From Flavobacterium arcticum (GTDB taxonomy: Bacteria > Bacteroidota > Bacteroidia > Flavobacteriales > Flavobacteriaceae): 64,000 nucleotides of DNA. Both the position numbers and the translations under genes were made by a program. The notes under the pieces were generated by a model. The model was given only the letters and a program-made list of their open reading frames with translations. It ran no database searches and was not told the origin of the DNA. The stretch covers positions 2,711,001 through 2,775,000 of the forward strand of contig NZ_CP031188.1 in NCBI RefSeq assembly GCF_003344925.1. The letters run 5' to 3'. Shown here piece after piece: positions 8,434 through 17,818 of the stretch. Positions within the stretch are counted from its first letter, which is position 1. The number at the start of each line of letters is the position of its first letter.

Positions 8434-10101
8434 TTGAAGAAACTTCTTATATATATAGGAATACTGTTTATAGCATTTGGTTCAATAAATGCAAACGCAC
8501 AAAAAAAAATACGCCTCATAGATACTGAGCATCTTGATGGTAATGAAAATGAGATACCAGGTGCTGTCGTTTTTACAGGTGATGTACAGTTTGAGCACAA
8601 CGGTGCTACTATATGGTGCAACAAAGCCTATCTTTTCGAACAAGAAAATTATGCTAAGCTTTTTGGAGATGTTCGCATCATTCAAGGCGACACCATACAC
8701 ATGAATAGTGAATATGCCGAGTATAACGGTAATAAAAACTTTGCATTTGCCAGTGGCGACGTAGTAATGAAATCGCCCGATATGCGTCTTACTACCGACA
8801 CTCTGTATTTTGATAGAGCATCACAGCAAGCTTATTACAATTCTTATGGAACTATTGTAAATGAAGACAATACGTTAAAAAGTAAATCAGGCAGGTATTA
8901 CATCAACCAAAAAAAATATCAATTTCTAACAGCAGTAACGCTTACTAATCCTAAATATATATTAAAATCTAATCACTTAGATTATTATACAAATTCAGGA
9001 CACGCTTATGTTTTTGGACCTACTACCATTACCAGTAAGGAAAATTATATTTATACCGAAAAAGGTGTTTATGACACCAAAAAAAACTTTGCACACCTGC
9101 TCACCAACTCCTACATTAAGTATGACACTCAACTAATAGAGGGCGATAGTATATATTATGACAGGAATAGAGAATTTTCATCGGCTACTAATAATGTAAA
9201 GGTTACCGATACTGTAAACAAGTATAACGTAAGAGGGCATTATGCCGAAGTATACAAACAAAAAGATTCTTTATTTATAACCAAGCATGCTGTAGCAGTT
9301 ACGTTAGTAGAAGCCGACTCACTTTATACTCATGCCAAAAGAATAGTAATAACAGGTAAGGAAGGGCAACGCGTGGTGAGAGGCTATAACAATGCTCGAT
9401 TTTATAAAACAGATATGAGCGGTAAATGCGACTCTATACATTCTGATGAAGAAAGAGGGCTAACGCAATTAATAGGTCGCCCTGTAGTATGGAATGGCGA
9501 CAGCCAAATGACTGGCGATGTTATACACCTTATATCTAATAGTAAAACAGAACAAATAGACTCCCTTAAAGTATTGAATAATGCTTTTATTATCCAGAAA
9601 GATACCTTAGGAACAGGATACAATCAGGTAAAAGGGCAAAACTTGTACGGAAAGTTTAAGGATAATAAACTGTATGAGGTTGACTTGATAAAAAATACCG
9701 AAAAGATATTCTATATGTATGATAAAGAAGACCTAATAGGTATTGATAAAGGTGTGAGTAGTAAAATACACATGAAACTTAATGATAATCAAATAAAATC
9801 GATACGTTCTATTAAAAATCCCGAAAGTCAATCGTACCCTGATGCTGAATTTCCTGAAAATGTAAGAAAGCTAAGAGGGTTTATATGGCGAGGTGATGAA
9901 CAAATAAAAAGTAAAGAAGACATATTTCCGCCAGAAGAAAAAGAACTTCATGAACAGATAGTAAACAAAACTACAAAAGAGAAGAAGGTAGAAGACAAGC
10001 CAATGGAAATAATGCAGGAAACGCTTGATTATGACAAGAACAATCCTAAAAAACCACAGCTAAAACCTACTATAAAGAAACAAAAAACTACTACTGAATA
10101 G
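8434..10101 (+). CDS. OstA-like (LptA/LptD N-terminal-like) periplasmic protein
   Basis: A 555-residue exported protein with a signal peptide (cleavage likely after ANA, residue 22). The mature protein is a long beta-jellyroll made of repeated strands such as GDVQFEHNGATIWC, GDVRIIQGDTIHMNSEYAEY and GDVVMKSPDMRL, characteristic of the OstA/LptA superfamily that carries lipopolysaccharide across the periplasm. It is much longer than enterobacterial LptA (about 185 aa) but matches the extended OstA-like proteins of Bacteroidota. The C-terminal 80 residues are charged and low-complexity (Lys/Glu-rich). The start is TTG; no ATG gives a complete signal peptide. Confidence 0.85.
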   Translation: MKKLLIYIGILFIAFGSINANAQKKIRLIDTEHLDGNENEIPGAVVFTGDVQFEHNGATIWCNKAYLFEQENYAKLFGDVRIIQGDTIHMNSEYAEYNGNKNFAFASGDVVMKSPDMRLTTDTLYFDRASQQAYYNSYGTIVNEDNTLKSKSGRYYINQKKYQFLTAVTLTNPKYILKSNHLDYYTNSGHAYVFGPTTITSKENYIYTEKGVYDTKKNFAHLLTNSYIKYDTQLIEGDSIYYDRNREFSSATNNVKVTDTVNKYNVRGHYAEVYKQKDSLFITKHAVAVTLVEADSLYTHAKRIVITGKEGQRVVRGYNNARFYKTDMSGKCDSIHSDEERGLTQLIGRPVVWNGDSQMTGDVIHLISNSKTEQIDSLKVLNNAFIIQKDTLGTGYNQVKGQNLYGKFKDNKLYEVDLIKNTEKIFYMYDKEDLIGIDKGVSSKIHMKLNDNQIKSIRSIKNPESQSYPDAEFPENVRKLRGFIWRGDEQIKSKEDIFPPEEKELHEQIVNKTTKEKKVEDKPMEIMQETLDYDKNNPKKPQLKPTIKKQKTTTE

Positions 10102-10159
10102 TAATTATACTATTAGCTTCTGTAGTTTTTGACTCCTATAAATGTGATATAGCATACTA

Positions 10160-11347
10160 ATGATTAACGATTTTTATAAATACCAAGCACAAACTTCGCC
10201 CCATCCATTGGGTATGGAAGTTTCGCATGCCGAAGGTTCGTATATATATGATACTAATAACAAGGCTTACTTAGACTTTGTTGCTGGAGTTTCAGCAACA
10301 AGCTTGGGACATAAACACCCACGTGTAAACCAAGCCATAAAAGACCAGCTCGATAAATATTCGCACGTAATGGTATATGGCGAATATGCGCAACATCCTG
10401 CCACAGCATTTTGCAGATTATTAGCAGAACATTTACCCCCGCAACTTAGTAAAACATACCTTACTAACTCGGGCACAGAAGCTGTTGAAGGAGCATTAAA
10501 ACTAGCTCGTAGGGTAACGGGGCGCAGCCAGCTTATATCCTGCAATAATGCCTATCATGGTAACACAATGGGTAGTATGAGCGTTATGGGGTTTGAAGAG
10601 CGTAAGCAAATATTTAGACCATTAATATCTGATGTCGATTTTATTACCTTCAACAACGAAGAAGACCTACAAAAAATAACAGAGAAAACAGCTGGTATTA
10701 TACTCGAAACCATACAAGGTGGTGCGGGCTTTATAGAGTCGAAAAATGATTTCCTTACAAAAGTAAGACAACGCTGTAACGAAACAGGTACAGTAATGAT
10801 ACTCGACGAAATACAACCAGGCTTTGGACGCACAGGTAAACTATTTGGTTTTGAAAACTATAATGTAGTGCCTGATGTAATTGTAATGGGAAAAGGTATG
10901 GGCGGCGGAATGCCTGTAGGTGCATTTACAGCATCGGCAGAAATGATGGATTTATTGAGCCACGATCCTAAACTAGGGCATATTACTACTTTTGGCGGAC
11001 ACCCTGTTATTGCAGCAGCATGTCTAGCTACATTACAAGAAATTACCGAAACTGCCATTATGGCGCAGGTATTAGAAAAAGAAAAACTATTTCGAGAACT
11101 ATTAGTGCATCCATTAATTAAAGAGGTTCGCGGTAAAGGACTAATGCTTGCTGCCATGACTAACAGCCCTGCCATTACTGATAGCGTGATACTTCGTTGC
11201 CAGGAAAAAGGATTAATTTTATTTTGGTTGCTTTTTGAAGGCTGCGCCATAAGGATTACACCACCACTAACCATATCCGAAGAAGAAATCAACATAGGAT
11301 GTGGCATTATTATTGAAGTCATGAATGAAATTCTTAGCGAGCAATAA
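10160..11347 (+). CDS. Class III PLP-dependent aminotransferase (acetylornithine-aminotransferase-like)
   Basis: A 395-residue fold-type I transaminase. Family marks: the phosphate-binding stretch NSGTEAVEGALKLAR (103-117), cofactor-contacting Asp216 in DEIQPGFGRTG, and the Schiff-base Lys245 in GKGMGGGMP. Length fits acetylornithine or ornithine aminotransferases. No arginine-synthesis genes are nearby, so assignment as ArgD is not safe; Bacteroidota carry several orphan paralogues labelled only as aspartate aminotransferase family. The start at ATG 10160 is supported by the conserved N-terminal region. Confidence 0.85.
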   Translation: MINDFYKYQAQTSPHPLGMEVSHAEGSYIYDTNNKAYLDFVAGVSATSLGHKHPRVNQAIKDQLDKYSHVMVYGEYAQHPATAFCRLLAEHLPPQLSKTYLTNSGTEAVEGALKLARRVTGRSQLISCNNAYHGNTMGSMSVMGFEERKQIFRPLISDVDFITFNNEEDLQKITEKTAGIILETIQGGAGFIESKNDFLTKVRQRCNETGTVMILDEIQPGFGRTGKLFGFENYNVVPDVIVMGKGMGGGMPVGAFTASAEMMDLLSHDPKLGHITTFGGHPVIAAACLATLQEITETAIMAQVLEKEKLFRELLVHPLIKEVRGKGLMLAAMTNSPAITDSVILRCQEKGLILFWLLFEGCAIRITPPLTISEEEINIGCGIIIEVMNEILSEQ

Positions 11348-11459
11348 AATAATTAACACTAATAATTGTTAATTAAATTGTTCAAAAGAATACAGAATAA
11401 ATTCTTTTATAACGAAACATTAAGTAACTTTAAAAAGGATAATTTTAAACAAAAGGAGT

Positions 11460-12857
11460 ATGCATTTGAGCCACGAAGAAGAAGATCACAGTTTATCCTT
11501 AAAAAAGTTCGAATCGATGTTGAAAACCAACAAAGTTTTGTTCTTTGATTCCGAAGAGTTTGAAGATATCATACTTCATTACCTCGACATCGGAAAAATT
11601 AATTTAGCTAAAAAGGCCTTAAAACTTGGCTTGGAACAGCACCCAAAGTCAACAGGTTTAAAATTAGTAGAAGTAGAGCTTTTAGTTTTTGATGATAAGC
11701 TCGAAATAGCAGAGCGACTTTTAAATGAACTCTATGCTATAGAACCCACCAACGAAGAAATTTATATTCAAAAAGCAAACATACATTCTAAGCGCGATCA
11801 ACATGATAAAGCGGTAGAACTTTTAAACATAGCGTTAAAATATACTGACGACTATGCCGATGTACATTCTTTAATAGGAATGGAATACCTGTTTATGGAT
11901 AACCTTGAAATGGCAAAAGATAGTTTTATTAAATGTCTAGACGAGGATACCGATGACCATTCTGCATTATATAACGTGGTATATTGTTTTGATTTTTTAG
12001 ACCAAAATAAAGAGGCGGCAAACTTTCTTAATGGTTTTATAGACAAAAACCCATATAGTGAAGTAGCATGGCATCAACTTGGTAGGCAATATTATACATT
12101 AAAAGAGTATGAGCAAGCGTTGCGTGCTTTTGATTATGCCACATTAATAGATGATAGTTTTCTTGGGGCTTTTTTAGAAAAGGCAAAAACGCTCGAAAAA
12201 CTTAAAAAATATCAAGAAGCTATAGAATGCTATGGCATGACAATGGAGCTAGATGACCCTACATCTTTTGCTTTACTACGTGTTGGTAAATGCTATGAGC
12301 GTTTAGATAATCACAAAAAAGCAATAGAGTTTTATGAGAAAACTGTTCATGAAGATCCATTGCTAGACAAAGCTTGGATAGCCATAACTGATTTTTATAT
12401 ACGTCGCAAAAACTTCCAGAAAGCATTATACTATGTAAATAAGGCTATTGGTATAGACAATGAAAATAAGTTATACTGGAAACGCTATGCCGTTATTAAT
12501 AAAGAACTAGATTATCATGAAGAAGCAGAGGCTGGTTACCGTAAAGCTGTAGAATTTGGCGATTATGAGCTAGACACTTGGTTATTTTGGGTAGATACAT
12601 TACGCCTTTTAGGCGAAAGAGACTCGGCTATTATAACACTGCTACAAGCAACAGAATATTTTCCTGAAGAATATCAAATAGAGTATCGTCTTGCAGGTTT
12701 ATACTTTATGGGCAATGAAAACGAAAAAGGGGTTTTTCACCTGAGTAATGGTTTACGCCTTAATTATAAAAATCATGTAATGATAGAAGAGTTTTTTCCA
12801 TCAGTATGGGATTTAAAAATAGTGAAAGATATTTTAGCAGAATACAGCGCAAAATAA
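11460..12857 (+). CDS. Tetratricopeptide-repeat protein
   Basis: A 465-residue cytoplasmic protein, without signal peptide, made almost wholly of TPR units from about residue 45 to 450 (for example SALYNVVYCFDFLDQNKEAANFL, SEVAWHQLGRQYYTLKEYEQAL split over several repeats). TPR arrays act as protein-interaction scaffolds; the partner is unknown. Start choice is uncertain: AAGGAG at 11453-11458 ends one base before ATG 11460 but seven bases before TTG 11466, a far better ribosome-binding distance. Both give the same frame. A hairpin at 12876-12917 follows the stop codon. Confidence 0.9.
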   Translation: MHLSHEEEDHSLSLKKFESMLKTNKVLFFDSEEFEDIILHYLDIGKINLAKKALKLGLEQHPKSTGLKLVEVELLVFDDKLEIAERLLNELYAIEPTNEEIYIQKANIHSKRDQHDKAVELLNIALKYTDDYADVHSLIGMEYLFMDNLEMAKDSFIKCLDEDTDDHSALYNVVYCFDFLDQNKEAANFLNGFIDKNPYSEVAWHQLGRQYYTLKEYEQALRAFDYATLIDDSFLGAFLEKAKTLEKLKKYQEAIECYGMTMELDDPTSFALLRVGKCYERLDNHKKAIEFYEKTVHEDPLLDKAWIAITDFYIRRKNFQKALYYVNKAIGIDNENKLYWKRYAVINKELDYHEEAEAGYRKAVEFGDYELDTWLFWVDTLRLLGERDSAIITLLQATEYFPEEYQIEYRLAGLYFMGNENEKGVFHLSNGLRLNYKNHVMIEEFFPSVWDLKIVKDILAEYSAK

Positions 12858-12875
12858 AAATTTTAACAATTAGCT

Positions 12876-12917
12876 AACCCAGTAAATAATAGAAATACTA
12901 TTTTTATTGGGTTTTTT
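12876..12917 (+). terminator. Hairpin with T-run between the TPR gene and the first TonB-C-like gene
   Basis: Left arm AACCCAGTAAATAATAG (12876-12892) pairs imperfectly with CTATTTTTATTGGGTT (12898-12913), followed by a T-run. It can terminate the TPR transcript, and also lies in the leader of the next gene, 12 bases before its start codon. Confidence 0.6.
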
Positions 12918-12928
12918 ATTTTTATTTC

Positions 12929-13405
12929 ATGAAATTATTACAAATTACATTCTTTATATTTTTTTCCATAAACACTATGGCACAAAGTGATTTAGAAAAA
13001 CACTTTGCTGTGCCACAACCATATACTAATACAGATAAAGAAGTTACCAAAAAAGTTAAGAAAAAAAGAGTTTACATATATGATGATGTAGATATAAAGC
13101 CATATTATAATGATGGCATGGAGGCTTTTTACAAACTTTTAACAGAAAAAATATTACTTCCTAAAGGAACAAGAAGCAAAGCAAGCTCTTTAGAAATGTT
13201 CATATCATTCATACTAGACAAAAAAGGAAGAATTGGTAGTGTAAGTTGTTTATTTATTCAGTATTCATCTAATGAAGAAAATGAACTAAAAACAGCGATT
13301 ATAACGAAAATGAAAAAAATGCCAAACTGGATACCTGGAAAAGTTAATGGTCAGCCTGTAAGAGTAAAAGTAACAATTCCTTATTCACTTCCTATAAACA
13401 ACTAA
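12929..13405 (+). CDS. Exported TonB-C-terminal-like protein, copy 1
   Basis: A 158-residue protein with a signal peptide (cleavage after MAQ, about residue 19). The C-terminal 80 residues resemble the periplasmic domain of energy-transducing TonB: a conserved core with MKKMPNWIPGKVNGQPVRVK and a final beta strand. It lacks TonB's N-terminal membrane anchor and proline-rich linker, so it is a stand-alone periplasmic domain and unlikely to transduce energy by itself. It is a tandem paralogue of the next gene, nearly identical through the signal peptide and diverged after it. The role is unknown. Confidence 0.75.
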   Translation: MKLLQITFFIFFSINTMAQSDLEKHFAVPQPYTNTDKEVTKKVKKKRVYIYDDVDIKPYYNDGMEAFYKLLTEKILLPKGTRSKASSLEMFISFILDKKGRIGSVSCLFIQYSSNEENELKTAIITKMKKMPNWIPGKVNGQPVRVKVTIPYSLPINN

Positions 13406-13516
13406 AAATTTTCGGGCAGATCATGTTTTAATAAAGGGTAGGCTAATATAAAATTTCAACAATTATCTAATTTAGTAAACAATAGAAATACTATTTTTAC
13501 TGTTTTTTTTTATTTC

Positions 13517-13984
13517 ATGAGATTATTGCAAATTACATTATTCATATTTTTTTCCATAAACACCATGGCACAAGGTAGTCTCGAAGATCGATTTGCAGTG
13601 CCACAGCCAGTAAATAATGAGAATAAGACTAATATAAATACTGTATACCCTTATAAAGATGTAGATATATACCCTTATTATAACGATGGTATAGAAGAGT
13701 TTTATACCATTTTCAATAAAAAACTCTGGGTACCATCGGGAGTGCGAAAAAAAGCAAACCTAATAAGTATATATATTCATTTTATAGTAGAAAAAGATGG
13801 TAGGCTAAGTAATATTGACTCTAATGTGAGTGGAATTAACGCTAGAGTAAGTGAAGGACTTAAAGAAGAAATCATAAAGGCTATGAAAAAAATGCCCAAT
13901 TGGGTACCGGGCAAAGTAAACGGTGATTTAGTTAGAGTAAAAGTAGTTATCCCCTACTATTTAACCATACGTAAACGTGATTAA
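13517..13984 (+). CDS. Exported TonB-C-terminal-like protein, copy 2
   Basis: A 155-residue tandem paralogue of the preceding gene, with the same signal peptide (FFSINTMAQ) and the same C-terminal core MKKMPNWVPGKVNGDLVRVK. The regions between differ considerably, so the duplication is not recent, or the two have diverged under selection. About 55 bases of upstream leader are also shared with copy 1. The stop codon lies 11 bases before the likely aroE start, so co-transcription with aroE is plausible. Periplasmic location is inferred; the partner is unknown. Confidence 0.75.
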   Translation: MRLLQITLFIFFSINTMAQGSLEDRFAVPQPVNNENKTNINTVYPYKDVDIYPYYNDGIEEFYTIFNKKLWVPSGVRKKANLISIYIHFIVEKDGRLSNIDSNVSGINARVSEGLKEEIIKAMKKMPNWVPGKVNGDLVRVKVVIPYYLTIRKRD

Positions 13985-13994
13985 TAATAGACCT

Positions 13995-14741
13995 ATGAAA
14001 CAGAAAAAAAAGATTTTCGGACTGGTAGGTCGTAATATTGATTATTCATTTTCGGCAGGATATTTCAATAAAAAATTCACCAAAAAGAAATTAGACAATT
14101 ACATTTATAAAAATTTTGACATTGACGATATTAGTCAATTTAAAAGTGTGGTCTCAGATACTAAAAACCTCAAAGGACTTAATGTTACTATACCCTACAA
14201 AGAGGCTATACTACCACTACTAGACAATGTTTCTAAAAATGCAAAAATTATAGGAGCAGTAAACACTATTGCAGTAGGTAAAAAGAAACTGAAAGGTTAT
14301 AATACAGACCATTATGGCTTTCGTAAAGTATTAAAACCAATGCTAGAAGCCTACCATCAAAAAGCATTAATATTAGGTACAGGCGGAGCATCTAAAGCAG
14401 TGGCTTTTGCACTAAGAAAATTAAAAATAGAATATGATTTTGTATCTAGAACCAGTACTGATGTAGTTTTTGGTTATGACGATATCGATTATAATGTTTT
14501 TAATGAATATCAAATTATTATAAATACTACCCCATTAGGTACATTTCCTAACATAACAGAATGCCCTGATATTGACTATACCCTTTTTACTGAAAAACAT
14601 ATTGCTTTTGACTTGGTTTATAACCCAGAGGAAACTACATTTTTAAGAAAAGCAAAAGACAATGGTGCAAAAATAAAAAATGGAGAGCAAATGCTTGTTT
14701 ATCAAGCAGAAAAGGCTTGGGAAATATGGAATAAAAAATAG
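13995..14741 (+). CDS. aroE: Shikimate dehydrogenase
   Basis: NADP-dependent reduction of 3-dehydroshikimate in the chorismate pathway. Motifs: substrate-binding GLVGRNIDYSFSAGYF at the N-terminus, catalytic Lys in NVTIPYKEA, Asn and Asp in GAVNT and NTDHYGF, and the Rossmann glycine motif LGTGGASKAV. Length is 248 aa from the ATG at 13995; an in-frame GTG at 13977 would add six residues and overlap the previous gene, but the ATG matches the usual family start. It is slightly short, as is usual in Bacteroidota. Confidence 0.93.
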   Translation: MKQKKKIFGLVGRNIDYSFSAGYFNKKFTKKKLDNYIYKNFDIDDISQFKSVVSDTKNLKGLNVTIPYKEAILPLLDNVSKNAKIIGAVNTIAVGKKKLKGYNTDHYGFRKVLKPMLEAYHQKALILGTGGASKAVAFALRKLKIEYDFVSRTSTDVVFGYDDIDYNVFNEYQIIINTTPLGTFPNITECPDIDYTLFTEKHIAFDLVYNPEETTFLRKAKDNGAKIKNGEQMLVYQAEKAWEIWNKK

Positions 14742-14818
14742 TCTGAAATTACTCTATTAACAAATTCATGCTTTTTACATTAAAAAAATATCAAATTCTA
14801 TGGAAATCAATCTTTTCC

Positions 14819-14849
14819 TTTGAATTTTAAGTTGCCTTTACTATCTTTC
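14819..14849 (+). promoter_or_regulatory. Predicted promoter of the DUF349 gene
   Basis: TTTG at 14819-14822, a 19-base spacer and TATCTTTC at 14842-14849 (7 of 8 matches to the -7 consensus), 36 bases upstream of the start codon. Confidence 0.65.
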
Positions 14850-14885
14850 GGCATTAAAGCAGTATAAACCTTAAGCATTTACAAA

Positions 14886-16934
14886 ATGTTAGAAGAAAAG
14901 AATGATAACCTGCAAAACGCAGATGGAGAATTGATTACAGGAGCTGGTGATACTTTTGAAAACGGGTATTCGCCTAGTAATAAAGCTGTCGATAATAATG
15001 ATGTACCTGAGGATATCGAAGATATAAAAAAGATACACCAAACTGAGGGACAATTGCCTTTTGCCCCCGAGGAAGTATTGAACACAGGAACAAATGAAAC
15101 AAAGCAAGAAGCACCTAAAGAACGTACTGCTGTAGATGCTATTGAGGAAAGTAATGCTGAAGAAGGCGAAGATGATTCGGCATCAGGTAAAGAAGAACTT
15201 CCTGAACTGAATTATGAGGCGCTATCAATGGAAGAGCTTACTGCTGAACTTGAAAAGCTTGTAGTTTTTGAAAAAGTAATGCTAGTTAAGGATCATGTAG
15301 AAGATATTAAAAAAGAATTTTACGCGAAGTATACTCATGACCTAGAAGAGAAAAAAGAAGAATATAGCCATAATAATGATGGCGATATTTCGGGGTTTGA
15401 TTATAACTTTCCGCTAAAAAGTAAATTTGATGAAATTTACTATCAATATAAAGACAGAAAAAACAGTCACTTTAAAAAAATACAAAACGACCTTAAAGGC
15501 AACTTAGAAAATAGGCTTGCAATTATTGAGGAGCTAAAAAACCTTGTAGATAGTGATGAGAGCATGAAAGAAGCTCTTAAACATGTAGGCGAACTACGTG
15601 ATAAGTGGAAAAATGCTGGCCCTATACCTAGGGATAAATACAACCATGTTTGGAACAACTTCCATTTCCATATGGAGCGTTTTTATGACCACTTGAATTT
15701 AGATAGAGAAACTAGAGACATGGATTTTAGACATAATTTGGAGCAAAAGCAAAAGATTATTGTGCGTGTTGAAGAGTTACTAGAAGAAAAAGATATTATG
15801 AAAGCTTTCCGCGAATTGCAATCGCTACATAAAATGTGGAAAGAAGAAATAGGACCTGTATCTCGTGAACACCGTGAAGAAATATGGAATCGTTTTAGCG
15901 ATTTAACCAAACAACTTCATGATAAGCGCGAAGCATTTAACGCTACAATAAGAGAGCGTGAGGAAGAAAACTTAAAGAAGAAAAAAGATATTATAGCTCA
16001 AATAGATGCTATTGCCCAAGAGCCTGTAAAAAACCATAGTGGTTGGCAAGGACAAATTCAAAAAATTGAAGCGCTTCGCAATGCATTTTTTAGTGCAGGA
16101 AAAGTACCTATCGAAGTAAATGAAGATACTTGGGCGGCTTTTAAAGCAGCAGTAAGAAATTTTAACAGTGTTAAAAACTCTTTTTATAAAGAGATAAAAA
16201 AAGACCAACAAGAGAATCTAAATAAAAAACAGGCTCTTGTAGAAAAAGCCCAATCTCTTAAAGATAGTGACGACTATGCTGCCACTACTCAAGTAATGAA
16301 ACAAATACAAGAGGAGTGGAAAAAAATTGGTCATGTTCCAAGAAAATATTCTGATTCATTATGGAAAGAGTTTAAAGCAGCTTGTAACCATTATTTTGAT
16401 AAGTTACACGCACATCGTAACGAAGCAAATAAAGATGAGCTAGAAGCTTTTGAAAAGAAGAAAGAGTATCTTGAATCTCTAAAAGATTTTGAGCTTGTAG
16501 GAGACCATAAAACCGATCTTGATGCTATTAAGCAACATATAGATAACTGGAAAGCCATAGGGCGTGTACCACAAGCAAGAAGACATATAGAAGGTAAGTT
16601 TAATAAAATACTAGATGCACTTTTCGATAAACTTAGTCTTTCTAAAAAAGAGACTGAGATGGTTAAATTTAGTAATCGTCTAGAACACCTTGCTGAAAAT
16701 GAAGACTCTCGCAAACTAGAAAATGAACAAATTTTCATTATGCGTAAAATTGACGAGGTAAAAAGTGAGATATTACAATTAGAAAATAATATCCAGTTTA
16801 TATCTAATGCTAAAGCAGATAATCCCTTTATAAAAGAAGTCAATAAAAATATTGAACGTCATAAAGAAGATCTTAAAACTTGGAAAGAAAAATTGACCCA
16901 AATAAGGAATTTTAATCAAGGAAATGTAGAATAA
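14886..16934 (+). CDS. DUF349-repeat protein
   Basis: A 682-residue cytoplasmic, highly charged, largely alpha-helical and coiled-coil protein. An acidic low-complexity N-terminus (about 1-120) is followed by five DUF349 repeats, each with a W..hGxhPRxxxxxhWxxF signature: GPIPRDKYNHVW, GPVSREHREEIW, GKVPIEVNEDTW, GHVPRKYSDSLW and a degenerate GRVPQARRHIEGKF. It ends in another coiled coil. DUF349 proteins are conserved in Bacteroidota but have no agreed function. The gene has its own promoter and ends at a bidirectional terminator opposite mazG. Confidence 0.9.
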   Translation: MLEEKNDNLQNADGELITGAGDTFENGYSPSNKAVDNNDVPEDIEDIKKIHQTEGQLPFAPEEVLNTGTNETKQEAPKERTAVDAIEESNAEEGEDDSASGKEELPELNYEALSMEELTAELEKLVVFEKVMLVKDHVEDIKKEFYAKYTHDLEEKKEEYSHNNDGDISGFDYNFPLKSKFDEIYYQYKDRKNSHFKKIQNDLKGNLENRLAIIEELKNLVDSDESMKEALKHVGELRDKWKNAGPIPRDKYNHVWNNFHFHMERFYDHLNLDRETRDMDFRHNLEQKQKIIVRVEELLEEKDIMKAFRELQSLHKMWKEEIGPVSREHREEIWNRFSDLTKQLHDKREAFNATIREREEENLKKKKDIIAQIDAIAQEPVKNHSGWQGQIQKIEALRNAFFSAGKVPIEVNEDTWAAFKAAVRNFNSVKNSFYKEIKKDQQENLNKKQALVEKAQSLKDSDDYAATTQVMKQIQEEWKKIGHVPRKYSDSLWKEFKAACNHYFDKLHAHRNEANKDELEAFEKKKEYLESLKDFELVGDHKTDLDAIKQHIDNWKAIGRVPQARRHIEGKFNKILDALFDKLSLSKKETEMVKFSNRLEHLAENEDSRKLENEQIFIMRKIDEVKSEILQLENNIQFISNAKADNPFIKEVNKNIERHKEDLKTWKEKLTQIRNFNQGNVE

Positions 16935-16935
16935 T

Positions 16936-16966
16936 AAAAAAAGCGACTTTAAAAGTCGCTTTTTTA
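16936..16966. terminator. Bidirectional terminator between the DUF349 gene and mazG
   Basis: Stem GCGACTT / AAGTCGC (16943-16949, 16953-16959) flanked by A-run and T-run, usable from both convergent genes. Confidence 0.88.
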
Positions 16967-16967
16967 T

Positions 16968-17741
16968 TTATAGTTTTTTAGCTTCATTCCAAAATACATC
17001 CATTTCGGCAAGCGTCATATCTGCTAATGGTTTACCTAGTTCATTGGCTTTGCTTTCAAGATATTGAAAACGTTTTATAAACTTCTTATTAGTACGCTCT
17101 AAAGCATCTTCGGGGTTAATATTTAAAAACCTTGCATAGTTTATCATAGAAAATAATACATCGCCAAACTCAGCTTCAATTTTTTCTTTATCACCTCCCT
17201 GTACCTCATCTTGAAACTCCTGTAGCTCCTCTTCTACTTTATCCCACACCTGGTGTGATTCTTCCCAATCAAACCCTACACCCTTAGCTTTGTCTTGTAT
17301 GCGACTCGCTTTAACTAATGCTGGTAAACTTTTAGGCACACCTTCTAGTACTGATTTTTTACCCTCTTTCAACTTCAGTTTCTCCCAGTTTTGTTTTACC
17401 TGTTCTTCATTCTCTACCACAACATCTCCATAAATATGCGGATGACGGTGTATAAGTTTATCACATATCTCATTAGCTACATCTGCAATATCAAAATCGC
17501 CCGTTTCACTGCCTATTTTCGAATAAAAAACAATATGTAATAATACATCGCCCAACTCTTTTTTTACCTCTTGTAGGTCATTATTTAGTATGGCATCGCC
17601 TAATTCATATGTTTCTTCTATAGTAAGATGGCGCAAAGTTTGTAATGTCTGCTTTTTATCCCAAGGACATTTCTCCCTAAGATCATCCATTATATCTAAT
17701 AACCTGTTAAATGCGTCGAGTTGCTGTTGTCTAGTATTCAT
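16968..17741 (-). CDS. mazG: Nucleoside triphosphate pyrophosphohydrolase
   Basis: A 257-residue MazG protein that hydrolyses NTPs or dNTPs to the monophosphate and pyrophosphate, a house-cleaning enzyme. The N-terminal domain has CPWDKKQTLQTL, the metal-binding EETYEL (EExxE-like) and ELGDVLLH. The second half repeats the pattern with EEELQEF and EFGDVLFSMINYARF, the two-domain E. coli-like architecture. It is separated from the upstream DUF5606 gene by a terminator, so it probably has its own promoter. Confidence 0.95.
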   Translation of the reverse strand: MNTRQQQLDAFNRLLDIMDDLREKCPWDKKQTLQTLRHLTIEETYELGDAILNNDLQEVKKELGDVLLHIVFYSKIGSETGDFDIADVANEICDKLIHRHPHIYGDVVVENEEQVKQNWEKLKLKEGKKSVLEGVPKSLPALVKASRIQDKAKGVGFDWEESHQVWDKVEEELQEFQDEVQGGDKEKIEAEFGDVLFSMINYARFLNINPEDALERTNKKFIKRFQYLESKANELGKPLADMTLAEMDVFWNEAKKL

Positions 17742-17760
17742 TTGTTTTTTTGTAAAAATA

Positions 17761-17797
17761 AAAAATCCTGCCGCTTAAAAAGCAACGGCAGGATTTT
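17761..17797 (-). terminator. Terminator after the DUF5606 gene
   Basis: A 13-base perfect stem AAAAATCCTGCCG / CGGCAGGATTTTT with a 10-base loop; lies just after the minus-strand DUF5606 stop and upstream of mazG. Confidence 0.88.
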
Positions 17798-17818
17798 TTA
17801 TTAGTAAGATAATAATTT

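Noticed and set aside
11351..11374. Inverted repeat AATTAACA / TGTTAATT after the aminotransferase gene
   Set aside because: Eight A/T-rich base pairs and no T-run; it is too weak to call a terminator.
11366..11548. Open frame (60 codons) overlapping the start of the TPR gene in another frame
   Set aside because: It has no homology-like features and runs through the promoter-proximal region and the TPR start; the TPR frame is clearly the coding one.
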